This document shows, in pieces, positions 18,057-26,409 of a DNA stretch of 64,000 bases. Under the pieces are notes generated by a model that was given only the letters and a program-made list of their open reading frames with translations, was not told where the DNA came from and did not search any database. How positions within the stretch are numbered: position 1 is the stretch's first letter; every line of letters starts with the position of its first letter. The translations under genes and the position numbers were made by a program. The DNA comes from Devosia pacifica (GTDB lineage: Bacteria > Pseudomonadota > Alphaproteobacteria > Rhizobiales > Devosiaceae), in NCBI RefSeq assembly GCF_014652635.1, contig NZ_BMZE01000002.1, positions 539,562-603,561 of the forward strand, given 5' to 3'.

Positions 18057-21000
18057 GCGCTCCGATCCCGCTGCCGCCGTCTCGCCCATCTCGTCCGGTC
18101 GCGCCGCCAGCCTTCATCGAGTTACTGGCAACCAGCAATTTCTCTTTTCTCAGAGGCGCCTCGCATCCCGAAGAGATGGTCTCAGCTGCAGCGCAACTCG
18201 GGCTCGCGGGGCTCGGACTTGCCGACCGCAACAGTTTTGCAGGTGTTGTCAGAGGCTATGTGGCGGACCGTGATCTCGAGGAAAAGCCTAAAGGATTTCG
18301 CTATCTCGTCGGCGTCCGGTTGTGCTTTGCCGATGGGACACCGGATATCGTCGCCTATCCCAGCGACCGGGCCGCCTATGGGCGATTGTGCAGGCTTTTG
18401 ACCCTGGCCAACAAACGGGGTGCCAAGGGGGCGCCGGAGCTGCACTTATCTGATCTGTTGTGCCGGGAGGGGGATTTCATCGTGGGGCAATTGCTCATCC
18501 TCGTGCCTGACGAAGACGACTGGGCCAAAACCGAAGACGTGCTCACCCGGCTTGCCGGCAGAGTGCCGGGCAATATCTGGCTCGCGGGTTTTTTGAGATT
18601 TGCCGGCAATGACCGGGCCCGGCTCAACCGTGTGGCTGATCTTGCGAAGCGTTGTGGCGTTGCCATGCTCGCCTCTGGCGATGTGCTCTATCACGAGCCC
18701 GACCGGTCACTGGTTCAGGATGTTGTCACCTGCATTCGCGAGCACATGACACTCGAGGAGGCGGGACGGACGCTGGCAGCCAATGCCGAGCGGCATTTGA
18801 AGCCGCCGCGCGAGATGGCGCGCCTGTTCGCGGAACATCCCGATGCGCTGGCCGAGACCGTGCGGTTCGCTGCCCGCATCGGCTTTTGCCTCGATCAGCT
18901 GCGCTACAATTATCCCGAGGAGACGATCGGCAATGGTGAGAGCGCCCAGCAGACCCTTGAGCGCCTGACCTGGCGGGGGGCGGCACGACGCTATCCCGGC
19001 GGTGTGCCGGACAAGGTGAAGCGCGCCCTTTGGATGGAATTGAGCCTGATCGCCTACAAGCACTACGCGGCCTATTTCCTGACCGTACATGACATCGTGA
19101 TTTATGCGCGCTACGAGCGGAAAATCCTCTGCCAAGGGCGCGGCTCGGCCGCCAATTCGGCGGTGTGCTTTTGTCTCGAGATCACCGAAGTCGATCCGGC
19201 GAGTGCCGATCTGGTGTTCGGGCGGTTCATTTCCACCGAGCGCGACGAGCCGCCCGATATCGACGTCGATTTCGAGCACGAGCGGCGCGAGGAGGTGATG
19301 GCCTATGTCTATGCCAAATATGGGGGCAAGCGCACGGGGCTTACGGCCAACGTCATCAGCTATCGTTCGAAAAGCGCTATTCGCGAGACCGCGAAAGTGT
19401 TCGGCCTCTCGGAAGACGTGGTGGCGGGGCTCAACCAGTTGCACTGGGGGTGGGGGCAAAAGCTCGATCTGTCGAGCGTCGCCCAGATGGGGCTCGATCC
19501 CAACGATCCGGTGCTGGCGCAGATGTTCGCTGTTGTCGGGGTGCTTCGCGGCTTTCCCCGGCATTTGTCCCAGCATGTCGGCGGCTTCGTGATCACGCGG
19601 GATTCGCTCGAATCGCTGGTGCCGATCGGCAAATCAGCGATGGACAGCCGCACCATCATCGAGTGGAACAAGGACGATATCGACGCGCTTGGCATTCTCA
19701 AGGTCGATATTCTGGCGCTTGGCATGCTGAGTTGTTTGCGGCGCGGGTTCGAGCTGCTGCATCGGCATTATGACACGCAGGTGGAACTGGCCGAACTGCT
19801 GCGTGAGGAGAAGAAGTTCCCGGAGCGCGCCGCGCCGGTTTACCGGATGACGCACAGGGCGGACACGATCGGCGTCTTTCAGATCGAGAGCCGAGCGCAG
19901 ATGACCATGCTGCCAAGGCTGAAACCGCGTGAGTTCTACGATCTGGTGATCGAGGTGGCGATCGTGCGGCCCGGCCCGATCCAGGGCGGCATGGTGCACC
20001 CGTATCTCAAGCGTCGACTGGGACGCGAAAAGGTGACGTTTCCGAACCCTGATCTCGAGGCGGTGCTGGGACGAACACTCGGCGTGCCGCTGTTCCAGGA
20101 GCAGGCGATGCAGATCGCCATTGTCGGCGCTGGGTTTTCCGCCGGCAAGGCAGACCAGCTGCGCCGGGCAATGGCGGCTTGGCGCCGCAATGGCAAGATC
20201 GCCGAGTTCGGGGCGGAGTTCATCGCCGGGATGATCGCCAATGGCTATGAGGTGGAGTTTGCCAAGCGCTGTTTCGCCCAAATCCAGGGGTTCGGCGAGT
20301 ACGGCTTTCCGGAAAGCCACGCGGCCTCGTTCGCGCTTCTGGTCTATGCCTCGTGCTGGATGAAGTGCCATTACCCTGATGTGTTCGCCTGCGCGCTGCT
20401 CAACAGCCAGCCAATGGGATTTTATGCGCCATCACAGATCATTCGCGATGCCATTGAACATGGCGTCGAGGTGCGCGAGGTGGACGTGAACCTATCCGAT
20501 CTCGATTGCGTGCTGGAGGAGAATAGCCGGCCCGCCGCAGAGCATGTGCGACCGCAGCACCGAGAAATGCGCGAGGACATTCTCTCCAATCATGCGATCC
20601 GACTGGGGCTCGGCTATATCAAGGGCCTGAAGCAGGATCATGCCAATTTGCTGGTGGCGCGGCGTGGCGCAGGCTACGATTCCGTGCGCGATGTGTGGCT
20701 GCGGACGGGTCTGCCGGTCTCTGCCCTTGAAGTGCTGGCGAATGCCGATGCCTTCGCCTCGCTTGGGCTAAGCCGCCGCGATACATTGTGGGCGGTGAGG
20801 GGACTGATGGGCGCGGAAGGCGCAGAAACGCTGCCTCTGTTCAAAACCAGCGAAGGCGGTCGCCAGAGCAGTGAGCCGGATGCCGATTTGCCGGCCATGC
20901 CGCCGGGCGAAGAGGTGGTGAGCGACTACAAGGCGCTGACTTTTTCGCTCAAAGGGCACCCGGTCAGCTTCTTGCGCGATCAACTCGACCGTCACGCCGT

Positions 21001-21454
21001 GGTGCGGGCAGCGGACCTTCTGGATCTTCAAAATGGCAAGCAGGTAACGGTTGCGGGACTTGTTCTGGTCCGTCAGCGCCCCGGCACGGCAAGCGGGGTG
21101 ATCTTTTCAACGCTCGAGGACGAGACGGGGGTCGCCAACATCATCATCTGGCCGCGTGTGTTCGAAGCCAACCGCCGAACGGTTCTGGCCTCGCGCATGC
21201 TGGTGGTCCGTGGCGAACTGCAACGTGAAGGGCTGGTGGTGCATGTGGTGGCGCGTCAGATGCACGATCTGACGCCAAGACTGATCGCGATCGCCAATGG
21301 CGTGCCGCTTGGCGACGCGGCGATGTCGCGGGCGGACGAGGGAAAGTCCGGCCCGCATGGCGATCGCGCCCGCTCACGCGACGCTATCAGGCACGAAGAT
21401 CTGGCCCGCCGGCGCGCCTATGCGGCTCTGCCAAGCGGGCGCAACTTCCACTGA
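18053..21454 (+). CDS. dnaE2: error-prone DNA polymerase DnaE2 (ImuC)
   Basis: C-family polymerase that carries out mutagenic lesion bypass in the SOS response. It has 1133 residues. The N-terminal PHP domain begins FIELLATSNFSFLRGASHPEE; the polymerase domain holds CQGRGSAANSAVCF and the catalytic PDIDVDFEHERR; an OB-fold region near the C terminus (VTVAGLVLVRQRPGTASG) completes the DnaE2 order. The ATG at 18053 overlaps the imuB stop by four bases (ATGA), implying coupled translation. The C terminus ends 3 bp from the convergent DUF998 gene with no obvious terminator between them. Confidence 0.96.
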   Translation: MSAPIPLPPSRPSRPVAPPAFIELLATSNFSFLRGASHPEEMVSAAAQLGLAGLGLADRNSFAGVVRGYVADRDLEEKPKGFRYLVGVRLCFADGTPDIVAYPSDRAAYGRLCRLLTLANKRGAKGAPELHLSDLLCREGDFIVGQLLILVPDEDDWAKTEDVLTRLAGRVPGNIWLAGFLRFAGNDRARLNRVADLAKRCGVAMLASGDVLYHEPDRSLVQDVVTCIREHMTLEEAGRTLAANAERHLKPPREMARLFAEHPDALAETVRFAARIGFCLDQLRYNYPEETIGNGESAQQTLERLTWRGAARRYPGGVPDKVKRALWMELSLIAYKHYAAYFLTVHDIVIYARYERKILCQGRGSAANSAVCFCLEITEVDPASADLVFGRFISTERDEPPDIDVDFEHERREEVMAYVYAKYGGKRTGLTANVISYRSKSAIRETAKVFGLSEDVVAGLNQLHWGWGQKLDLSSVAQMGLDPNDPVLAQMFAVVGVLRGFPRHLSQHVGGFVITRDSLESLVPIGKSAMDSRTIIEWNKDDIDALGILKVDILALGMLSCLRRGFELLHRHYDTQVELAELLREEKKFPERAAPVYRMTHRADTIGVFQIESRAQMTMLPRLKPREFYDLVIEVAIVRPGPIQGGMVHPYLKRRLGREKVTFPNPDLEAVLGRTLGVPLFQEQAMQIAIVGAGFSAGKADQLRRAMAAWRRNGKIAEFGAEFIAGMIANGYEVEFAKRCFAQIQGFGEYGFPESHAASFALLVYASCWMKCHYPDVFACALLNSQPMGFYAPSQIIRDAIEHGVEVREVDVNLSDLDCVLEENSRPAAEHVRPQHREMREDILSNHAIRLGLGYIKGLKQDHANLLVARRGAGYDSVRDVWLRTGLPVSALEVLANADAFASLGLSRRDTLWAVRGLMGAEGAETLPLFKTSEGGRQSSEPDADLPAMPPGEEVVSDYKALTFSLKGHPVSFLRDQLDRHAVVRAADLLDLQNGKQVTVAGLVLVRQRPGTASGVIFSTLEDETGVANIIIWPRVFEANRRTVLASRMLVVRGELQREGLVVHVVARQMHDLTPRLIAIANGVPLGDAAMSRADEGKSGPHGDRARSRDAIRHEDLARRRAYAALPSGRNFH

Positions 21455-21457
21455 AGG

Positions 21458-22153
21458 CTAGCCATAGGCCAGTTCTTCCGATCGCAGAGGCCGAAACCAC
21501 CCTGTCAGGATCGCCGCCCCCATAGCAATCGGCCACAAAACCAGCGGGTAGGCGGCAAGCCGTTCCATGCCGCCGCGCCCGAGCCCGAGATAAAGCCCGA
21601 GCGCATAAAGCAGTGCGGCTCCGAGGACCAGCGCTGCCGTGATCAGGGAATAGACCGACAATGATGCGTGCTCGGTGCGGACGGACAGGCCAATGAGGAG
21701 TATGGCAAGCCCGCCGGCAACAAACGTCGTCGTCGCGCCTGCCGTATGCAGCCACAGGCCGCTATCGACCGGAAAGGCGCCGGTGACGATTCCGCCAATG
21801 CCGGAAAGCGCGTAAAGGCCGAGACCCAGCGTTGCCAACCGATTTCGTGGCCAGAGCGGCCAGGTCAGCAAGACGCCAAAGACCACAAATAAACCAAACA
21901 AGATCAGCCCGATATTGTACGCCATGAAAAGTGGCGAGCACATTTCGAGGGCAGCATCGAGATCCGGATTGAAAAAGCTGGTGCAGCGCGCAATCCCTAG
22001 ATAGCTCAGGTCGTAGTGGCGCACCGAATAGCCACTGGCCGCGAACAGCGCCGCCAGTTCGCCGATGAAGAACACGGCACATTTGACCCACATCCACGCC
22101 CCGAAATCTATCCGGCGGCTTCGGCGGTCAGCAATAAGGAAGTCGTCCTGCAT
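21458..22153 (-). CDS. DUF998 family integral membrane protein
   Basis: A 231-residue membrane protein with about six transmembrane segments. The DUF998 pattern is visible as YDLSYLGIARC followed by F and N (residues about 47-62), matching the family's D-S-LG loop after TM1, and the rest alternates hydrophobic helices. Function is unknown. It converges on dnaE2 with only 3 bp between stops. Confidence 0.82.
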   Translation of the reverse strand: MQDDFLIADRRSRRIDFGAWMWVKCAVFFIGELAALFAASGYSVRHYDLSYLGIARCTSFFNPDLDAALEMCSPLFMAYNIGLILFGLFVVFGVLLTWPLWPRNRLATLGLGLYALSGIGGIVTGAFPVDSGLWLHTAGATTTFVAGGLAILLIGLSVRTEHASLSVYSLITAALVLGAALLYALGLYLGLGRGGMERLAAYPLVLWPIAMGAAILTGWFRPLRSEELAYG

Positions 22154-22531
22154 TCTAGGCCTCCATCTGGCCCCCTGATAGACGATTTACCGAGCGGACC
22201 GAACGCTTAATGTTGACCAGTGCGCGATAATTTTCGCACCCCTATGATGGCTTCGGCAAAAATCAACTTACCGGCAGATAAGATTAGCCTAGCCAGCCTC
22301 GGCCCACGCCACGGTCCGTCGGGTGCAGCGCACTCGACAGCCAGTGAGGCCAGTTGAACCGCAGATGGTGCAAAGTACTGACAGCAAATATACCTACGAA
22401 GCCTGCCCGCTTAATTCAGATTAACCTGCGCTTCATTCGCCGGGGCTAAGCTGACGCTGTTTGCTCAGCCTGGTGTCCGGACATTTCCTGTCCGGTGCAG
22501 GGGTCTGACAGGACGCAACCGAGGATGCCGC
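22154..22531. other. non-coding region upstream of the GGDEF-EAL gene
   Basis: 378 bp between divergent genes with no supported ORF. It contains a TTAA-N7-TTCA near-match to a CtrA box (22421-22435), a TTAA-N6-TTAA sequence with the wrong spacing (22411-22424), and a small hairpin with CCGGAC/GTCCGG arms (22477-22482 and 22490-22495, loop 7). That hairpin also forms a direct repeat TGTCCGG, 37 bp before the GTG start. Nothing else is recognised. Confidence 0.6.
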
Positions 22532-24850
22532 GTGCTTACGTCTGCCCGCAAAACCATGCCAGCCATCGACTATGTGTCGATTGTACGCTCTGTCTATGGT
22601 GACAGGCGTGCGCTTCTGTTTGGCGCCCTTGCCAGTGCTTCCGCTGCAGCCGTGTCCGCGTATCGCGCACAGTCCATTGCCCTAACTGTCGTCGCCGTGG
22701 CCTTTGTGCTTGTTGGTGTCGCACGTTATCTGAACATGGTCGCGTTCTGGAAAGCGGCAATCGAGGACGAGGACGATGCGGCGGCCGAGCGCTGGGAGAA
22801 CCGCGCGCTGCTCGGCGGCTGCATGGTGGCAATCACTTATGGCGCCTGGTGCCTTATCAGCATTCTGTTCGTCGACGACCCTTTTGCCGAGTTCGCCAGC
22901 GCCACACTCGGCATTGCGGCCATGGTCGGATGTGTTGCGCGCAATTTTGGTCTTGATCGTCTGGTCACGCTGCAAACCCTCTGCCTGACGATCCCGTTTT
23001 CCATAGCACTGATCCTCAAGGGCGGTTTTTCCTACCCGTTCCTTGCGGTGCTGCTCGTGATGCTGCTGGTGAGCTTCCGCGATCTTGCCGGCGGCATTCG
23101 CAGTATTCTGCTCGCGGCAGTACACGGTCGCGTCGAGGCTTCGCAGCTCGCCGCCGATCTCGACATATCGCTGGCAACGATGAACCACGGCGTGCTGATG
23201 CTCGACGCCAGCAATGCCGTATCTGTCTCCAATCAGCGCGCCGTCGAGTTTTTCGACCGGTTTGGCGCCAAGATCTCGACCGGGCAACCGTTCGAGGACG
23301 TCGTCGAAGCCCTGGGCGGCGACGAGACACTTCCACGCACAACGATCGACCGACTGACCGATCTCGTCTCGCGCAATGGCGACGGCAAGGTCCTGCTGGC
23401 GCTGTCGGAGGGACGCTATTTCGAGGTCACGGTCAGCTCCCGCCGCCGCAACAGTGTGTTGCTGTTCGAAGATATCAGCGAACGCGTTGAGGCTGAAGAG
23501 CGCATCAACCACCTCGCACGCCACGATGCGCTTACTGGCCTGCCCAACCGCATTTACTTTGCGGAATACGTCAACGAAGCGCTTGAAGACCGCCGCAGCA
23601 GCGTGTTGCAGGGCGTGGAGCCGACGTCGACCGCGCTGTTCATGATCGATATCGATGATTTCAAGCACGTCAACGACTCGATGGGCCACATGGTGGGCGA
23701 CCGCCTGCTTCGCGAAGTGGCGTCGCGGGTGCGCAAGGCACTGCCGCCGCAGTGCATGCTGGCGCGTTTGGCCGGCGACGAATTCGTGGTGTTCGTTTCG
23801 CAGATCGGATCGCACGACGCTGCAGAGGAGCTTGCCAAGATGCTCCTGTCGACGTTCGATCGGCCGTTCAATCTCGGCAGCGCCTCACCGCTGGTCAGCA
23901 CCAGCATCGGCATTGTCGTCAGTGATCGCCTGATGGACGATCTCGACAATTTGCTGGCACGTGCCGACCTTGCGCTTTATGCGGCCAAGGCCGAGGGCAA
24001 GCATGGCGCCAAGCTTTTCCATGCGGATATGGACATCAACTACCAGCACCGCCAACGCCTCAAGTTCGACCTGAGCCAGGCGGTGGCAGACCAGGATTTG
24101 AGCCTCGCCTTTCAGCCTCTGATCGATTTGTCGACGGGCAAGGTGGTCAGCTGCGAGGCGCTTGTGCGCTGGACGCATCCATCTCTCGGAGTGATCCCGC
24201 CATCGACCTTCATTCCGCTTGCCGAGGAAATGGGCCTGATCAGCGCCATTACCAATCTTGTGTTGCGCCAGGCCACACGCGAATGCAGCCGTTGGCCGGC
24301 GCATATCGGGGTGGCGGTGAACATTTCAGCACGTGATTTCCGCAGCGGCGACGTGCACCAGATGGTCAACCGCAGCCTTGCGGAGGCTGGATTGGCGGCG
24401 AACCGGCTTGAGCTGGAAGTCACGGAAACCGCACTGATCGAGCACCGAGAGTCTGCGATCGAATCGCTCAAGGCGTTTGCGGCACAAGGTATCGGCATCT
24501 CGCTCGACGATTTCGGTACCGGCTATTCCTCGCTGAGCTATCTGCAGGCCCTGCCGTTCACCAAGCTGAAGATCGACCGCAGCTTTCTCAGTGATATCGT
24601 AACCGACCGCCGGGCCCGGAACCTGTTGACGAACGTCGCCCGCATCGGCACCGACCTCAATATGTGCGTTCTGGCCGAGGGCGTTGAGACTGAAGAGCAA
24701 TTGCAGGTGCTCCGCGACCATTCTAGGGTGCAGCAGGCCCAGGGGTATCTGTTCTCTCGGCCACTACCGGCCCGCGACGTGGCGGACTTTATCCGGCATT
24801 TCGAAGCCGCGTCGCGCGGCGAAGGCGAAGCAAATCTGCTTCATGGTTAA
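22532..24850 (+). CDS. membrane-anchored GGDEF-EAL cyclic-di-GMP protein
   Basis: A 772-residue protein. The N-terminal 190 residues carry about five hydrophobic segments (26-46, 47-68, 93-113, 122-140, 150-185), followed by a PAS-like region (200-315), a GGDEF domain whose motif is AGDEF (414-418), and an EAL domain with EAL at 542-544, FGTGYSS and EGVET. AGDEF variants can still be active. No RxxD inhibitory site precedes it, in contrast to the protein at 1558-3681. The GTG start at 22532 has GAGG 7 bases upstream. The stop codon lies inside a CtrA-type box that faces the next gene. Confidence 0.92.
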   Translation: MLTSARKTMPAIDYVSIVRSVYGDRRALLFGALASASAAAVSAYRAQSIALTVVAVAFVLVGVARYLNMVAFWKAAIEDEDDAAAERWENRALLGGCMVAITYGAWCLISILFVDDPFAEFASATLGIAAMVGCVARNFGLDRLVTLQTLCLTIPFSIALILKGGFSYPFLAVLLVMLLVSFRDLAGGIRSILLAAVHGRVEASQLAADLDISLATMNHGVLMLDASNAVSVSNQRAVEFFDRFGAKISTGQPFEDVVEALGGDETLPRTTIDRLTDLVSRNGDGKVLLALSEGRYFEVTVSSRRRNSVLLFEDISERVEAEERINHLARHDALTGLPNRIYFAEYVNEALEDRRSSVLQGVEPTSTALFMIDIDDFKHVNDSMGHMVGDRLLREVASRVRKALPPQCMLARLAGDEFVVFVSQIGSHDAAEELAKMLLSTFDRPFNLGSASPLVSTSIGIVVSDRLMDDLDNLLARADLALYAAKAEGKHGAKLFHADMDINYQHRQRLKFDLSQAVADQDLSLAFQPLIDLSTGKVVSCEALVRWTHPSLGVIPPSTFIPLAEEMGLISAITNLVLRQATRECSRWPAHIGVAVNISARDFRSGDVHQMVNRSLAEAGLAANRLELEVTETALIEHRESAIESLKAFAAQGIGISLDDFGTGYSSLSYLQALPFTKLKIDRSFLSDIVTDRRARNLLTNVARIGTDLNMCVLAEGVETEEQLQVLRDHSRVQQAQGYLFSRPLPARDVADFIRHFEAASRGEGEANLLHG

Positions 24851-24861
24851 CCAGGCGTTAA
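24847..24861. promoter_or_regulatory. CtrA-type box TTAA-N7-TTAA
   Basis: Perfect TTAA, CCAGGCG, TTAA. It lies 135 bp before the FeeM-like start and overlaps the GGDEF-EAL stop codon. CtrA is the alphaproteobacterial cell-cycle/motility response regulator. The core TTAACCAGGCGTTA recurs with one change at 41467. Confidence 0.6.
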
Positions 24862-24897
24862 CCGACTGAACTTTCGGCGGATTTGTCAGCCTTGCAG

Positions 24898-24917
24898 CGG
24901 GTAATATGCGTTACCCG
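24898..24917. promoter_or_regulatory. 20 bp inverted repeat upstream of FeeM-like gene
   Basis: Arms CGGGTAA and TTACCCG are perfect, with a 6-base TATGCG spacer. It ends 78 bp before the start codon. The size and symmetry fit a dimeric regulator's operator (LuxR- or TetR-type). A second, overlapping repeat TATGCG...CGCATA spans 24905-24928. Confidence 0.5.
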
Positions 24918-24995
24918 TATACCGCATATCGTGAACAATCGATAGAAATATGGTGAAGGAGACGTTAAGGTTTCTGCAGTTGCGGAGTAGTGATA

Positions 24996-25748
24996 ATGCG
25001 TCCTACCAATTCTTCAGAAACTGTTGCTGTCTCACGTTTTGCTGGCGCACTCATCGACATTCTCGACCGGGTGCGCTACCGGCGGGTTTCGCCCGATGAG
25101 GTGTTCGATCCGGTCTACAAGTTGCGCTATGAGGCGTACCGCCGCGAGTCGTTCGTGCCGATCAACAGTGATGCGATAACCCGCGATCCATACGACGATA
25201 CGCCGAACGTTTACTGCTACGGCGTCTATATCGATGACCGGCTGGTCAGTTCGATCCGGTTTCACCACGTCACGCCACAAATGCCGTTTTCGCCGGGCCG
25301 CTCGGTCTGGCCGGAGGTGCTGGATCCGGTGTTGGCGAACGGGGATGCCTATATCGATCCGAGCCGGTTTACTGCGGATTTCGAAGCATCGCTGGCCTAT
25401 CCGGCCCTGCCATATCTGACGCTGAGGATCGTTGCGATGGCGTGCGTTCATTTTTCGGTACGTTACTGCCTGACCGCGGTGCGCCCGGAACATGGAGCGT
25501 TTTATCGGCGGGTGTTCAATGCACGCCAGGTTGGAGAAGAACGCAATTTCGCCGAGCTGACATTCCCGATGCGCCTGTTCGTCGCCGACGTGCCTCACAT
25601 CCGCTACAGCCTTATGGAGCGTTTTCCCTTCTTTGAATCAACCCGAGCGGAGCGCGAGGCGCTGTTCTCCTCTGATCCGCACACTTCGGTCGAGATCACG
25701 CCAAGCGCACGCTTGGTGCAAAGACTGGCGATGGCTGCAGGACATTAG
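24996..25748 (+). CDS. N-acyl amino acid synthase FeeM-like (autoinducer-synthase fold) protein
   Basis: A 250-residue protein of the GNAT/LuxI-like FeeM group, which in characterised members joins a fatty acyl chain from acyl-ACP to an amino acid such as tyrosine. The N-terminal core YKLRYEAYRRESFVP resembles the substrate-side motif, DRLVSSIRFHHV is the central strand, and the conserved DPSRFTADFEAS, VRPEHGAFYRRVF and FAEL segments follow in order. The ATG at 24996 has GGAG 8 bases upstream. It is preceded by a CtrA-type box and a 20 bp inverted repeat. Product and function are inferred from family resemblance; no LuxR-type regulator is in the window. Confidence 0.78.
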   Translation: MRPTNSSETVAVSRFAGALIDILDRVRYRRVSPDEVFDPVYKLRYEAYRRESFVPINSDAITRDPYDDTPNVYCYGVYIDDRLVSSIRFHHVTPQMPFSPGRSVWPEVLDPVLANGDAYIDPSRFTADFEASLAYPALPYLTLRIVAMACVHFSVRYCLTAVRPEHGAFYRRVFNARQVGEERNFAELTFPMRLFVADVPHIRYSLMERFPFFESTRAEREALFSSDPHTSVEITPSARLVQRLAMAAGH

Positions 25749-25810
25749 GTGCCGCTCAGGAACTGATAGGCGCTCCACGAGTTGCCATAGCAACAAAAGG
25801 GGCACCTCGC

Positions 25811-25969
25811 ATGGACGTCTTACGCATTATCCTGTCAGTCATCATCCCGCCGGTTGGCGTATTCCTACAGGTAGGAATCGGGCTGCATTTCTGGCTGAAT
25901 ATCCTGCTCACATTGCTCGGATATTTCCCGGGGCTTATCCACGCCGTTTGGGTGATTATACGGAAGTGA
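25811..25969 (+). CDS. Pmp3/YqaE (UPF0057) small membrane protein
   Basis: A 52-residue proteolipid-like protein with two transmembrane helices (about 6-24 and 29-49). The family signature IIPPVGVFLQVGIGLHFWLN and the following GYFPGLIHAVWV are unmistakable. Yeast Pmp3 affects membrane potential and salt tolerance; the bacterial role is unclear. AAGGGG lies upstream of the ATG but falls in an inverted repeat (AGGTGCC 25747-25753 with GGCACCT 25801-25807), which could mask it. Its stop abuts the stop of the convergent HNH gene. Confidence 0.92.
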   Translation: MDVLRIILSVIIPPVGVFLQVGIGLHFWLNILLTLLGYFPGLIHAVWVIIRK

Positions 25970-26308
25970 TTATCCGCGACGCCTTGGACCACGACGGTCC
26001 CGCATTGAGCGCGTCGGTGCATGAAAATGCGGCGGCTTATTAGCGACCCAGGCGATGAACCGTGCAATTTCCGGATCGGCCTTCAGATCCTCGACATTCG
26101 ACAGACGATTGGCCAGTTCCGCCTCGGAATATCGTGCGTGGATCGCGCTATGGCAGATCTGGTGGAGCAACACCGTTCCCAGATGAGTGCCGCCTTTGAG
26201 GCGAGGCGTTAGATGATGTCTGGTCGAGCGCGCGCCAGGCGGGATCGGACGGTCGCATAACGGGCAGACCGGATCATGGGAGCTATTCAAAGCTGATGCT
26301 GAGGACAT
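25970..26308 (-). CDS. HNH endonuclease-domain protein
   Basis: A 112-residue stand-alone HNH protein. Motif elements run in order: CPLC zinc knuckle half, RHHLTPRLKGG (HH pair), LHQICHSAIHARYSEAELA (second zinc-ligand pair and the final H). A conserved tail with FIAWVANKPP is typical of a small housekeeping-type HNH family in Rhizobiales of unknown role. No restriction or mobile genes adjoin it. GAGG lies five bases before the ATG. It converges on the Pmp3 gene with no gap. Confidence 0.87.
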   Translation of the reverse strand: MSSASALNSSHDPVCPLCDRPIPPGARSTRHHLTPRLKGGTHLGTVLLHQICHSAIHARYSEAELANRLSNVEDLKADPEIARFIAWVANKPPHFHAPTRSMRDRRGPRRRG

Positions 26309-26409
26309 CCGAACCTCGAAACCACGTCGTTCCGATGAATACGTCAGCCAGCCGCGAGTCGATCATGCGATGTCGCAGCCAACCCGGTTCGAGTGGCGCC
26401 TGTAATGGT

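Noticed and set aside
22682..23815. 377-codon minus-strand ORF inside the GGDEF-EAL gene
   Set aside because: Antisense shadow; the plus strand encodes conserved PAS and GGDEF sequence.
25970..26308. HNH gene as part of a mobile intron or restriction island
   Set aside because: No intron core, methyltransferase, integrase or atypical composition around it; this small HNH family is a normal chromosomal gene in Rhizobiales.
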